Below are positions 22,442 to 33,650 of a stretch of DNA of 64,000 nucleotides, in pieces. A program made the position numbers and the translations under genes. The DNA is from Amphiura filiformis (Eukaryota; Echinodermata; Ophiuroidea; Amphilepidida; Amphiuridae), in the NCBI RefSeq assembly GCF_039555335.1, contig NC_092629.1, forward strand, positions 28,296,775 to 28,360,774, given 5' to 3'. The notes under the pieces were generated by a model that was given only the letters and a program-made list of their open reading frames with translations, did no database searches and had not been told where the DNA came from. Each line of letters begins with the position of its first letter. Positions within the stretch are counted from its first letter, which is position 1.

Positions 22442-23337
22442 CTTGCACATATGCATCGGCTATATCCAGTGTCTATAGGGTGTTCACAGATTTGGGGTCA
22501 AAGGTCATTAAGGGGTCATTTCCGGTATAAAACCAAATATGTTCAAAATGCTTCTTCTTCCACAAATTACATGTGATGGTAACATGCTTAGGACATGTGA
22601 CTTGACTTTGAACGGTGTCTATAGGGTGTTCACAGATATGGTGTCAAAGGTCATTAAAGGGGTCATTTCCGGTCTGAAAGCTAAAAATATTCAAAAAATC
22701 ACTGTTTTTACAAAATACATAGCAGAGTGTTGTCATTAGCACACATGCATTGCTACTAACCAGGGTCTTTGGGGTGTCTACAGTTTTGGGGTCAAAGGTC
22801 ATTAAGGGGTCACTTCCGGTCAAAAACCAAAAATCGTCAAATATGTTCTTTTTTTTATCTCAAAACGTAACCAGACCAGAGTGACATAAACTTCATATAT
22901 GCATTAGTGTTACTCGATGTATGCACGGTATTTTTATTATTTTGGTCAAAGGTCATTTAGACGTCATTTCCGGTTTGAAGCTAAATAACTTCAAGAATTT
23001 TTATCTCCATAACTAAGCATAGTAGATTTTTTTAATTTAAACTGTAACAATGCATTTTCTCGGTGTATATGAGGTTTTTTTTATATTGGGGTCAAAGGTC
23101 ATTAAGAAGGTCAAAACATCAAATTTGCAAAAAAATGTTTAAAATTACGGAAAAGTAGCTGTATCTCAGCCTATGGAAGACGGATGAAGCCCCTACATGC
23201 TACAGTGATGCACCATTAATGGTGTGAGATGTCCATAATATCAATCACTGACATCAAATAATAGCCGGTCAAAGGTCAAACTTTAAGACTGGCATTTCCG
23301 GCCCCGGCTAGGTCCAGATCTGTAGCCAGATCTAGTT

Positions 23338-25346
23338 ACCTAGCCGGGACACCGGCTAGGTCTTGTGATGCTATCGGATCTTTACCTAGCCGGGACACCG
23401 GCTAGGTCTTGGGATGCTATCGGATCTTTCTTCTTCTGGCAACACGTGACATTTTGCGTGACTTGCCACTTTTCGCCCTAGCTCTGTTATGCTTTGACTG
23501 ATTTTGACTATACTTCGTCACAAACACCACTGACCATGTCTCCACATGTAACATGACATTGAACTCCATTTGACCTTTGACCTGCTCACAATGGCTAAAA
23601 TGCGATTTTTACTATAAAATGTATCTTCTTCCACAAATAACATGTGATGGTGACATGCTTAGGTCATGTGACTTGACTTTGGTCGGTGTCTATAGGGTGT
23701 TCACAGATAAGGGTCAAAGGTCATTAAGGGGGTCATTTCGGTCTGAAAGCTAAAAATATTCAAAAATCACTGTTTTTACAAATTACATAGCAGAGTGTTG
23801 TCATTAGCACACATGCATTGCTACCAACCAGGGTCTTTGGGGTGTCTACAGTTTTGGAGTCAAAGGTCATTAAGGGGTCGCTTCCGGTCAAAAACTAAAA
23901 ATCATCAAATATTTTTATTTTTTTTATCTCAAAACGTAGAGTGACATAAACTTCATATATGCATTAGTGTTACCCGATGTATGCACGGTATTTTTATTTT
24001 TTGGTCAAAGGTCATTTAGACGTCATTTCCGGTTTTAAGCTAAATAACTTCAAGAATTTTATCACCATAACTAAGCATAGTAGATTTTTTTATTTAAACT
24101 GTAACAATGCATTTTCTCGGTGTATATGAGGTTTTTTAATATTGGGGTCAAAGGTCATTAAGGAGGTAAAACATCAAATTTTCAAAAAATGTTTAAAATT
24201 ACGGAAAAGTAGCTGTATCTCAGCCTATGGAAGACGGATAAAGCCCCTACATGCTGCAGTGATGCACCATTAATGGTGTGAGATGTCCATAATAGCCTGT
24301 CAAAGGTCAAACTTTAAGTTGAGACTGGCATTTCCGGCCCCGGCTAGGTCCAGATCTGTAACCAGATCTAGTTCTTCTTTCTTCTTCTTTCTTCTTCTTC
24401 TGGCAACAAATTTCAAAATGCTTCTTCTCTTACATGTTACATCCTACAATGACGTCACTTGCACATATGCATCGGCTATATCCAGTGTCTATAGGGTGTT
24501 CAAAGATTTGGGGTCAAAGGTCATTAAGGGGTCATTTCCGGTATAAAACCAAATATGTTCAAAATGCTTCTTCTTCCACAAATTACATGTGATGGTAACA
24601 TGCTTAGGACATGTGACTTGACTTTGAACGGTGTCTATAGGGTGTTCACAGATATGGTGTCAAAGGTCATTAAAGGGCCATTTCCGGTCTGAAAGCTAAA
24701 ATATTCAAAAATCACTGTTTTTACAAAATACATAGCAGAGTGTTGTCATTAGCACACATGCATTGCTACTAACCAGGGTCTTTGGGGTGTCTACAGTTTT
24801 GGGGTCAAAGGTCATTAAGGGTCACTTCCGGTCAAAAACCAAAAATCGTCAAATATGTTCTTTTTATCTCAAAACGTAACCAGACCAGAGTGACATAAAC
24901 TTCATATATGCATTAGTGTTACTCGATGTATGCACGGTATTTTTTTATTATTTTGGTCAAAGGTCATTTAGACGTCATTTCCGGTTTTAAGCTAAATAAC
25001 TTCAAGAATTTTTATCTCCATAACTAAGCATAGTAGATTTTTTTATTTAAACTGTAACAATGCATTTTATCGGTGTATATGAGGTTTTTTTTATATTGGG
25101 GTCAAAGGTCATTAAGAAGGTCAAAACATCAAATTTGCAAAAAAAATGTTTAAAATTACGGAAAAGTAGCTGTATCTCAGCCTATGGAAGACGGATAAAG
25201 CCCCTACATGCTACAGTGATGCACCATTAATGGTGTGAGATGTCCATAATATCAATCACTGACATCAAATAATAGCCGGTCAAAGGTCAAACTTTAAGAC
25301 TGGCATTTCCGGCCCCGGCTAGGTCCAGATCTGTAGCCAGATCTAG
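23338..25346 (+). mobile_element. Family 1 type B element with a type A copy inside
   Basis: The left terminus at 23338-23383 is cut after GGATCTTT by the type A left end at 23384. The type B body resumes at 24372 and closes at CTAG, 25346. Removing the inner copy gives an element of about 1.02 kb. TGACGTCA lies at 24450-24457. This is the clearest case of one copy inserted between two T residues of another. Confidence 0.75.
23384..24371 (+). mobile_element. Family 1 type A element nested in a type B copy
   Basis: 988 bp, complete termini, left neighbour CTTT and right neighbour TTCTTC, both part of the host copy's T-rich tract. The left-end sequence has GGGATG for the usual GTGATG. Confidence 0.8.
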
Positions 25347-25348
25347 TT

Positions 25349-26330
25349 ACCTAGCCGGGACACCGGCTAGGTCTTGTGATGCTATCGGATCTTTCTTCTT
25401 CTGGCAACACGTGCGTGACTTGCCACGTTTCGCCCTAGTTCTGTTATGCTTTGACCGATTTTGACCATACTTAGTCACAAACACCACTGACCATGTCCCC
25501 ACATGTGATATGACATTGAACTCCATTTGACCTTTGACCTGCTCACAATGGCAAAAATGTGATTTTACTCTAAAATGCTTCTTCTTCCACAAATAACATG
25601 TGATGGTGACATGCTTAGGTCATGTGACTTGACTTTGGTCGGTGTCTATAGGGTGTTCACAGATAAGGGGTCAAAGGTCATTAAAGGGGTCATTTCCGGT
25701 CTGAAAGCTAAAAATCTTCAAAAAATCACTGTTTTTACAAATTACATAGCAGAGTGTTGTCATTAGCACACATGCATTGCTACTAACCAGGGTCTTTGGG
25801 GTGTCTACAGTTTCGGGATCAAAGGTCATTAAGGGGTCGCTTCCGGTCAAAAACCAAAAATCATCAAATATGTTCATTTTTTTATATCTCAAAACATAAC
25901 CAGACCAGAGTGACATAAACTTCACATATGCATTAGTGTTACCCGATGTATGCACGGTATTTTTATTTTTTGGTCAAAGGTCATTTAGACGTCATTTCCG
26001 GTTTTAAGCTAAATAACTTCAAGAATTTTTATCTCCATAACTAAGCATAGTAGATTTTTTAATTTAAACTGTAACAATGCATTTTCTCGGTGTATATGAG
26101 GTTTTTTTTATATTGGGGTCAAAGGTCATTAAGGAGGTCAAAACGTCAAATTTGCAACAATTTTTTTTAAAATTACGGAAAAGTAGCTGTATCTCAGCCT
26201 ATGGAAGACGGATAAACAGTGATGCACCATTAACGGTGTGAGATGTCCATAATAACCAATCAAAGGTCAAACTTTAAGTTAAGACTGGCATTTCCGGCCC
26301 GGCTAGGTCCAGATCTGTAACCAGATCTAG
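25349..26330 (+). mobile_element. Family 1 type A element (982 bp)
   Basis: Complete copy directly after the preceding CTAG plus TT. It closely matches the copy at 21372-22362, sharing GATAAACAGTGATGCACCATTAACGG in place of the longer text in other copies. The two are probably recent duplicates. Confidence 0.8.
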
Positions 26331-26343
26331 TTCTTTCTTCTTT

Positions 26344-27351
26344 ACCTAGCCGGGACACCGGCTAGGTCTTGTGATGCTATCGGATCTTTCTTCTGCTTCT
26401 TTCTGGCAACACGTGCGTGACTTGCCACGTTTCGCCCTAGCTCTGTTATGCTTTGACCGATTTTGACTATACTTGGTCGCAAACACCACTGACTATGTCC
26501 CCACATGTGACATGACATTGAACTCCATTTGACCTTTGACCTGCTCACAATGGCAAAAATGCGATTTTTACTCTAAAATGCTTCTTCTTCCACAAATAAC
26601 ATGTGATGGTGACATGCTTAGGTCATGTGACTTGACTTTGGGCGGTGTCTATAGGGTGTTCACAGATAAGGGGTCAAAGGTCATTAAGGTGGTCATTTCC
26701 GGTCTGAACGCTAAAAATATTCAAAAAATCACTGCTTTTACAAATTACATAGCAGAGTGTTGTCATTAACACACTTGCATTGCTACCAACCAGGATCCTT
26801 GAGGTGCTTACAGTTTTGGGGTCAAAGGTCATTAAGGGGTCTCTTCAAAAAAAAAAAAAAAAATCATCAAATATGTTCATTTTTTTATATCTCAAAACGT
26901 AACCAGACCAGAGTGACATAAACTTCATATATGCATTAGTGTTACCCGATGTATGCACGGTATTTTTATTTTTTTGGTCAAAGGTCATTAATAGACGTCA
27001 TTTCCGGTTTTAAGCTAAATAACTTCAAGAATTTTTATCTCCATAACTAAGCATAGTAGATTTTTTAAATTTAAACTGTAACAATGCATTTTCATGGTGT
27101 ATATGAGGTTTTTTTTATATTGGGGTCAAAGGTCATTAAGGAGGTCAAAACGTCAAATTTGCCAAAAAATGTTTAAAATTACGGAAAAGTAGCTGCATCT
27201 CAGCCTATGGAAGACGGATAAAGCACCTACATGCTACAGTGATGCACCATTAATGGTGTGAGATGTCCATAATAGCCGGTCAAAGGTCAAACTTTAAGTT
27301 AAGACTGGCATTTCTGGCCCCGGCTAGGTCCAGATCTGTAACCAGATCTAG
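26344..27351 (+). mobile_element. Family 1 type A element (1008 bp)
   Basis: Complete copy with an A-rich replacement at about 26846-26863 where other copies have CGCTTCCGGTCAAAAACC. It lies 13 bases after the previous copy's CTAG. The type B body of the outer element follows. Confidence 0.8.
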
Positions 27352-28247
27352 TCTTTCTTCTTCTTCTGGCAACAAATTTCAAAATGCTTCTTCTCTTACA
27401 TGTTACATCCTACAATGACGTCACTTGCACATATGCATCGGCTATATCCAGTGTCTATAGGGTGTTCACAAATTTGGGGTCAAAGGTCATTAAGGGGTCA
27501 TTTCCGGTATAAAACCAAATATCTTCAAAATGCTTCTTCTTCCACAAATTACATAGTACGATGATGTCACTTGCACATATGCATCGGCTATATCCAGTGT
27601 CTATAGGGTGTTCACAGATAAGGGGTCAAAGATCATTAAGGGGGTCATTTCCGGTCTGAAATCTAAAAATATTAAAAAAATCACTGTTTTTACAAATTGC
27701 ATAGCAGAGTGTTGTCATTAGCACACATGCATTGTTACCAACAAGGGTCTTTGGGGTGTCTACAGTTTCGGGGTCAAAGGTCATTAAGGGGTCACTTCCG
27801 GTCAAAAAGCAAAAATCATCAAATATGTTCATTTTTTAAATCTCCAAACGTAACCAGACCAGAGTGACATAAACTTCATATATGCATTAGTGTTACCCGA
27901 TGCATGCACGGTATTTTTATTTTTTTGGTCAAAGGTCATTTAGACTTCATTTCCGGTTTTAAGCTAAATAACTTCAAGAATTTTTATCTCCATAACTGAG
28001 AAGAGTAGATTTTTTTAATTTAAACTGTAACAATGCATTTTCGCGGTGTGTATGAGGTTTTTTTTGTATTGGGGTCAAAGGTCATTAAGGAGGTCAAAAC
28101 GTCAAATTTGCAAAAAAAATGTTTAAAATTACCGAAAAGTAGCTGTATCTCAGCCTATGGAAGACGGATAAAGCCCCTACATGCTACAGTGATGCACCAG
28201 TAATGGTGTGAGATGTCCATAAACTTTAAGACTGGCATTTCCGGCCA

Positions 28248-28700
28248 TCATTCCATATCATCATCATTATCATCATCATAATCATCATCGCCCCCCCCCC
28301 GTAACTATATAGGCTGGGCTAAATAAAAAAATCTCAAAAACAAGCGGAAGAACTATAAACATTTGTATTATATATCTACGTGTCATCATCGTCGTCGTCA
28401 TCATGATCATCATCCCCGTCCTCACCTGTCATTCCTCCTCCTCCTCATCATCATCACCACCCCTCCCATAACCATTAGGCTAGGCTAATAAAAGCAACGG
28501 GATAACACTTACATAATTTGTAAGATTTGTATTTATATCTCCGTGTCATTGTCATCATCATAATTCCCCTATATAGGCATGGCATGCAGGGCCAAATATA
28601 TAAAAAACAAGAGGGAAGAACTTAAAATAATTTGTAACATTTCCATTTATATCTTCGTGTTATCATCATCAAAATCATCATATCATCACAAATTTCTCGC
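28248..28700 (+). repeat. Degenerate ~150-bp tandem repeat with (ATC)n tracts
   Basis: Three diverged copies share TAGGCTRGGCTAA, an AAACAAG.GGAAGAAC segment, TTTATATCT.CGTGT and a run of ATC/CATCAT triplets. They start immediately at the broken end of the family 1 element. No coding potential. Confidence 0.6.
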
Positions 28701-29942
28701 ATCTCGTCCTGTCCCGCTGATCATAATCATGTAGGCTATTAAAATGATAAAATCCTCATGATTACGATCATCACCTTCATCAATTTTTATGTGCTGTTAG
28801 ATTCATTATTTTGCCTATCAAATTGATGAAGGCGATGATTGTAAGATGATGAGCAAGAGAACTGGACTCAGGTCTAGGAAGTTGCTCCCTATTCATGGAC
28901 CAAATTTATTTGCCTTTAAATTTTGTCGATAATATTAATTGCATGCAGAGCACGCGTGTATATGTAAACACGGGCATGACTGTCAGGCGGCGAATCTCAA
29001 AGTGCGTATAAATTGCCTGTGTGATTTTACAGCCGACATCACGCATAGTACATTCGGCGAAACACAAAGGGGTTGTGTGCGTGCATTGGTGCGCGGTACA
29101 CAATACAATCTCTATGTGGGTACAGTGATGTGGGCGTGGTTTGGGTGAGTGAAAACAGGTTGGTGCACGCACTTGCCATGGGAAAATTATTTTCCCAGTG
29201 TGTCTGTGGCGTTGCTCTGAACAAGACACGTTTGTGATTGCTCGTATAAAAACCTCGTGTAACGTGAACGTGAAATAAGAAAATTACTTGCTTGTTTTCT
29301 TATTTCTTAATTTCTTGCTTGTTTCCTTACTTCATTCATTCATTTACCCGATCATTCATTTACTCATCTCATTCATTCTTTTATTCTTCCCATCTCTTTC
29401 TCTGCCTTCTTTCTTTCCGTTTGAGACCGAAGTTGCCTAGCTTCAGGTGCCTACCCCAGGCTGTGGGGCCACATAAACGTAGCCAGGACGATAACCAACT
29501 TGAGTGCAAGAACTTGATATATACTTATACTTTATACATACTTTACTTTTATATATTATAAGAACTGATGATTTGATTAAAAGAAACTGCAGTAAGTTAT
29601 TCAGTAAACTTTGTTATTATTCATATTGTGAAAATCCCTCGTCCATCAAAAAGGTCACGAACGAACATTTGAACTTGAATAAAGAACACTATATACTCAA
29701 TATCATCATAATTTATCGGTGCTTAATATTATATTCACCCTACTGCCCGATAGGCCTAGGCCTACTATATACGAATTTTAGTTACCTAGAAAATACCATT
29801 AAATATCTAATAACGCTGTATACTATCATAGCTTATTTCACTACGATAAATAGAGCAATAATTCATTTGTATAGGGATTACAATTATACTGAAGGACAAA
29901 ACGATTGTATTTGAATAAATTGAATAGGCCTAACTAACAAAT
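28701..29942. other. Leader side of the Helentron, no gene recognised
   Basis: Contains a pyrimidine-rich stretch at 29285-29420 (CATT and CTTT repeats) and AT-rich DNA before the first Helentron ATG. Two overlapping open frames at 28906-29229 have no recognisable features. The 5' terminus of the Helentron should lie here or further left, but I could not identify it. Confidence 0.4.
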
Positions 29943-31613
29943 ATGCCACGCAGATCGAGAAAGTCCCGTGCGAAGTCGGAACAGCAGGCAAAAAAAAAGC
30001 TTGGTACAAGTTTAGAAAGGCATGAAACAGGGTTAACAAATAAGGTCTTTGGAAACTTCCACCAAGGTGATGAGCGTTTTTCCCCACTATCAAGAGCGAA
30101 ACAGTGCCCATGTAACAGTTTAGCGATGCTCTGTAGTATCGAGCATGTTGAGAGCATATTGAATTCATCTCATATAGACGAAATGTTGATACATGGGGAT
30201 GCCTTATATAAGACTACCGCTAGCAAACTAGAAACATGTTTTGAGCTTGCTAATGACGGAATTTTGACGAATGATCAATTGCCAACTAATTTTGCCCTTG
30301 GTAATTGCAATTACACAGTTCGGTACGAAACTGTAAGGTACGGAAGGCTTGTTGACGATCCAAACATTGAACGCGACCCACTTACTGTTGAATTAGAAAC
30401 ATCTTTTAATATTACAAATAAGGTCATTTTCAATGTTGATTGTTACATGATGGGCATTTACAAGAATCCAGAGACTGACCGTTTTATATTTTTTGATTCC
30501 CATTCGCGAGATGAGTGTGGCTTTCCTGCTGCAGACGGCACTGCAATTGCATTGTTTTTTGAAGACCTTCAACATTTGCATACATATTTGAGTTGTTTGA
30601 CTAAGACATTGCACTTGGCTGAAAGAATGTTTTACATTGTACCCATTGTTACTAATGAGGATACACATACAAAAAGTGACCCAGGGTGTTCATTCTATCC
30701 AACACCGACAAATGACTCATCAGATCATACACAAGTCCAAGAAAAGGAAACAGAAAACACAAGCTCTGTAAATGAAATAAATGAGCAATGTCCCAGACTT
30801 TCGAGATGGCAAACTTGGTATCAAGGGCTTTCCGAAGAAAAGAAAAGTGACCTTCTTGACAGAAAGCGTAAACGTGCAAGAGAAGATTATGCTTCGATAG
30901 AAATACGTGGTAAAAAGAAACAACAAGCATGTGAAGCATATCAGGATCCAGATATAGCTGAAAGAAAGAAACAACAAGTACGTGAAGCATATCAGAATCC
31001 AGATATAGCTGACAGAAAGAAACAACAAGCGTGTGAAGCATATCAGAAACCAGAAATAGCTGAAAGAAAGAAACAGCAAGCACGTGCACATTCACATGAT
31101 GCATATCAGAATCCAAAAAAAGCTGAAAAAAAGAAACAACAAGCATGTGAAGCATATCAGAATCCAGATATAGCTGAAAAAAAGAAACAACAAGCGTGTG
31201 AAGCATATCAGAATCCAGAAATAGCTGAAAGAAAGAAACAACAAGCACGTGCACATTCACATGATGCATATCAGAATCCAGATATTGCTGAAAGAAAGAA
31301 ACAACAAGCACACGAAGCATACCAAACTCCAGAGAAAGGACGACGTAAACGTACTCAAGCCCGCGAAAGATCTAAAGATGCTTATAGCGACCCGCAAAAG
31401 AAAGTATCCAAAATCCAAGAAAACCAATTACGTAGATCAAGAAAGCCTTCTGATATTGACACGGTCGTTTCACGATTCAAATCATTTTGCAAAGAAGGTA
31501 TGCAGTTGATATTTGTATGTCAAATATGTCAAAGAATTAACTTCAGACACCAGGTTAAAATACTAAAAAAAAAACTACAATCAACGGATTCTACTCAAAA
31601 GTCTGCCTCCTGA
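29943..31613 (+). CDS. Helentron N-terminal protein: cysteine-protease-like domain plus repeats
   Basis: 556 residues from an ATG at 29943. After a basic start, residues 37-60 read GNFHQGDERF..SRAKQCPCNSL. With FIFFDSHSRDECGF at 181-194 this gives a Cys (55 or 57), a His (187) and an acidic residue as in papain-like ubiquitin proteases. The pattern resembles the tegument-type (C76) and OTU-like cysteine proteases found in some Helitrons, an inference from motif layout. Residues ~318-470 are tandem repeats of about 15 residues with the core AYQNPxIAERKKQQA, sometimes expanded by RAHSHD, highly charged and probably helical. A C-x2-C pair (FVCQICQRINF) follows, which in relatives starts the Rep protein's Cys-rich module. 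The frame is lost at an A10 run (31565-31574); the real protein probably continued into the next frame. Confidence 0.75.
   Translation: MPRRSRKSRAKSEQQAKKKLGTSLERHETGLTNKVFGNFHQGDERFSPLSRAKQCPCNSLAMLCSIEHVESILNSSHIDEMLIHGDALYKTTASKLETCFELANDGILTNDQLPTNFALGNCNYTVRYETVRYGRLVDDPNIERDPLTVELETSFNITNKVIFNVDCYMMGIYKNPETDRFIFFDSHSRDECGFPAADGTAIALFFEDLQHLHTYLSCLTKTLHLAERMFYIVPIVTNEDTHTKSDPGCSFYPTPTNDSSDHTQVQEKETENTSSVNEINEQCPRLSRWQTWYQGLSEEKKSDLLDRKRKRAREDYASIEIRGKKKQQACEAYQDPDIAERKKQQVREAYQNPDIADRKKQQACEAYQKPEIAERKKQQARAHSHDAYQNPKKAEKKKQQACEAYQNPDIAEKKKQQACEAYQNPEIAERKKQQARAHSHDAYQNPDIAERKKQQAHEAYQTPEKGRRKRTQARERSKDAYSDPQKKVSKIQENQLRRSRKPSDIDTVVSRFKSFCKEGMQLIFVCQICQRINFRHQVKILKKKLQSTDSTQKSAS
30900..31380 (+). 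repeat. In-frame ~45-bp tandem repeat in the Helentron protein
   Basis: About nine to ten units of roughly 45 bp (some 57 bp) encoding AYQNPxIAERKKQQA-type peptides. Period is a multiple of three, so the frame is kept. Units with ARAHSHD recur twice at a spacing of about 170 bp, showing block duplication. Confidence 0.85.
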
Positions 31614-31614
31614 C

Positions 31615-31818
31615 ATGTCCATTGAAGATATAAATGTAGTGGAAGATAGGGATGACAGCAAAACATGGGTATGTAATACCTGTCATGCAAGTATGAAAGC
31701 TAAACGTATGCCAACAATAGCAACAGTTAACGGGTTGAACATACAAGAACAGCCTCCTGAACTTTCGCATTTGAATATGCTAGAAAGGCACCTAATAGCT
31801 CAGCAATACCCTTCATGA
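31615..31818 (+). pseudogene. Helentron Cys-rich module fragment
   Basis: 67 residues in the +1 frame relative to the upstream ORF. It contains TWVCNTCHASMKAKRMPTIA and then the PPELS.LN.LE.RLI motif that precedes the Rep domain in Helitron proteins. The C-x2-C pairs here and in the preceding frame (VCQIC) likely form a zinc-binding module. The frame opens upstream at about 31575, just after the A10 run, and is lost again near 31806. Confidence 0.75.
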
Positions 31819-32894
31819 AGATGATATCTCTAATTAAGGGTGCTCAAAAAGGAGTTCATGGCCAGATAGTGTGTGTAAAAGCTGATGTTAACTCAGTTGC
31901 CCAAAGTTTACCAAGACTGCCAACGGACCATAGTCTGATCAGAGTAAAACTGAAAAGAAAACTGGAATATAAAGGACATCACATGTGCCAAGATGTCAAT
32001 CCAAGTAAAATAAGATCAGCACTTGTTTGGTTGAAAGAAAACAACCCTGAATACGAAGATATTGACATTAACTTTGAAGCTTTTGACAACATGTTAGATG
32101 ACCAGTTAATTCACAGTGACCACTCCGATGATAACGAAGATGACATACCAGATTCAGGAGGAGATGAATGTACACAAGGTGACAGTGATACCTCCCCCAA
32201 TGTGAATCATATCCAAGATAATGATGATGCTGCTTATGTTCATGACTTTGACAACGATCTCAATGATGAATCGGTCAATCATGCTGATGACAATAGTATG
32301 AATGTAGATAATGTCACTGATGAGTGTGGAGATGATATAAGTTTGCGACACTCCCATGATGGCAATGAAGACGTTCATTCTGATAATGAAAATCATACCA
32401 GAGATGACAATGTTGTTGATCGAGATAACATTCCAAGTAATGAAGTCAATGAAAATGAACATGATGTTACAAACACGTCAGCACCGCTGTATTCATTCTT
32501 ACATGCTGTAGATTTTGCACAGTACGCAGCAGACAAGAGTGATAGCACTATTTTGTCAGTGGCTCCAGGACAAGGCAATAAGCCAGAACACGTTTTAGAA
32601 ATGGAACCGAAGTGCTTCCCAGTAGAATTTCCAGATGGTTCTAATACGTATAACGAGAGCCGAGAACAAAAGCTGTCGCCCTCTAGATATTTCAATGCCA
32701 GGCTCTTTTCAGCTGATAATAGATTTGCCAGGAACCCGGAATATATATTTTTTGCTCTCTACTGCACAGAAGTACATCAAATTCATTCAAATGTATCTAT
32801 TGCTACCAGAATAGGTTGCACAAAAACGTCAGATGGAAAAAAAAATCACAGCATCTATGTTACGAGACCACGAACAGGTGAAGCAACTTATTAA
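31815..32894 (+). pseudogene. Helentron Rep N-terminal region with acidic linker
   Basis: 359 residues. The start (MKMISLIKGAQKGVHGQIVC) continues the RLI motif of the previous frame. LPRLP and RVKLKRKLEYKGHHM then AL.WLK.NNP are the conserved Helitron N-terminal motifs. Residues ~95-215 are extremely rich in Asp, Asn and His and are probably disordered. The C-terminal part (FPDGSNTYNESRE..LSPSRYFNARLFSADNRFA) leads into the Helitron-like N domain. The frame breaks at an A9 run (32837-32845). Confidence 0.8.
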
Positions 32895-33351
32895 AAGAGA
32901 CGAAGGTTACCGATTCCTGGCTCAACTTAGAGGAACCCCTGCATACTGGGAAAAATCGAAGAAAGATATCTTTGCAATGATTCGTCAACTAGGAATTCCT
33001 ACTTTCTTTGTGACATTTAGTGCTGCTGATAGACGATGGATCGAAATACATAATTCTATCCTTAAGATGTTAGGAAAACCACCAATGACACCAGAGGAAC
33101 ATAAGAATATGTCATGGGATGAACATTGCGATATCATCATGTCCAATCCAGTTGCAGCTGCCAAACTGTTTCAGGAAAGATTACACACATTTATCAATGA
33201 CGTGATTATGTCACCAGCTAATCCTATTGGCAAAGTCAAAGACTACTTCTACAGGACAGAATTCCAGCAACGTGGCTGGCCGCATATTCACATGATTGCG
33301 TGGGTTGAAAATGCCCCCAAATGGGTGAAGATCCAGATAATGAGGTCCTAG
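32833..33351 (+). pseudogene. Helitron-like N domain and Rep HUH motif
   Basis: 172 residues. GIPTFFVTFSAADRRW (54-69) is the signature of the Helitron-like N domain. GWPHIHMIAW (148-157) is the HUH motif with His151 and His153, the metal ligands of rolling-circle Rep nucleases. Rep would nick and rejoin one strand during rolling-circle transposition. Both histidines are kept. The frame ends after a C5/A3 run near 33313-33320. Confidence 0.85.
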
Positions 33352-33650
33352 AATTCGTTGATAGATACATATCATGCGAAATTCCACCAGAAACTGATCC
33401 TGAATTACATGAAATTGTTACGAGTGTGCAAGTTCACAGTAAAACTCACACAAGATCGTGCAGAAAAACAGGGAAAACATGCCGGTTTAATTTTCCAAAA
33501 CCACCATCAGACAGAACATTCATTTGCACTCCAACCATGCCAACAGCAGAAAGAGATGAAAATGATGAAGAACATCAGAAAACCCTAGATCGTGAAACGA
33601 AAGCAAAAAAATATGCTGAACAACATTTGGGAACTTTTGCAGAATCCTGA
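33321..33650 (+). pseudogene. Rep middle segment with Cys-rich CRFNFPKPP motif
   Basis: 109 residues. [22 protein letters not shown] followed by [30 protein letters not shown] is the conserved segment after the HUH motif in Helitron Reps. The frame passes to the next one between 33592 and 33650, near an A7 run (about 33605-33611). Confidence 0.8.

Larger units (their letters stand above)
20299..23335 (+). mobile_element. Family 1 type B element with two type A copies inside
   Basis: The left end is 20299-20347, the body 22363-23335, ending in the AGATCTG hairpin and CTAG. Between them sit type A copies 20348-21365 and 21372-22362, separated by TTCTTT. Without them the element is about 1.02 kb, like other complete copies. 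Type B bodies start TGGCAACAAATTTC and carry TGACGTCA (22434-22441). Confidence 0.65.
20250..28246 (+). mobile_element. Outer family 1 (type B) element holding nested copies, 3' end lost
   Basis: A free left terminus (ACCTAGCC hairpin plus CTTGTGATGCTATCGGATC) lies at 20250-20298. A type B body with no left end of its own lies at 27352-28246. Pairing them gives one element whose T-rich tract received all the copies between. The body stops at CCGGCC (28246) where a normal copy would continue to the CTAG end, so the last ~33 bp are missing and an (ATC)n tract follows. The pairing is inference. Confidence 0.55.

Noticed and set aside
20350..27832. Many short recurrent open frames (60-94 residues) in the family 1 copies
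   Set aside because: They recur because the element recurs, are broken differently in each copy and show no domain.
28906..29229. Overlapping plus and minus open frames near 29 kb
   Set aside because: No domain, no splice or start context, and both strands are open over the same bases, as in chance frames.
30652..31320. 222-residue minus-strand open frame
   Set aside because: It is the antisense shadow of the Helentron repeat region.
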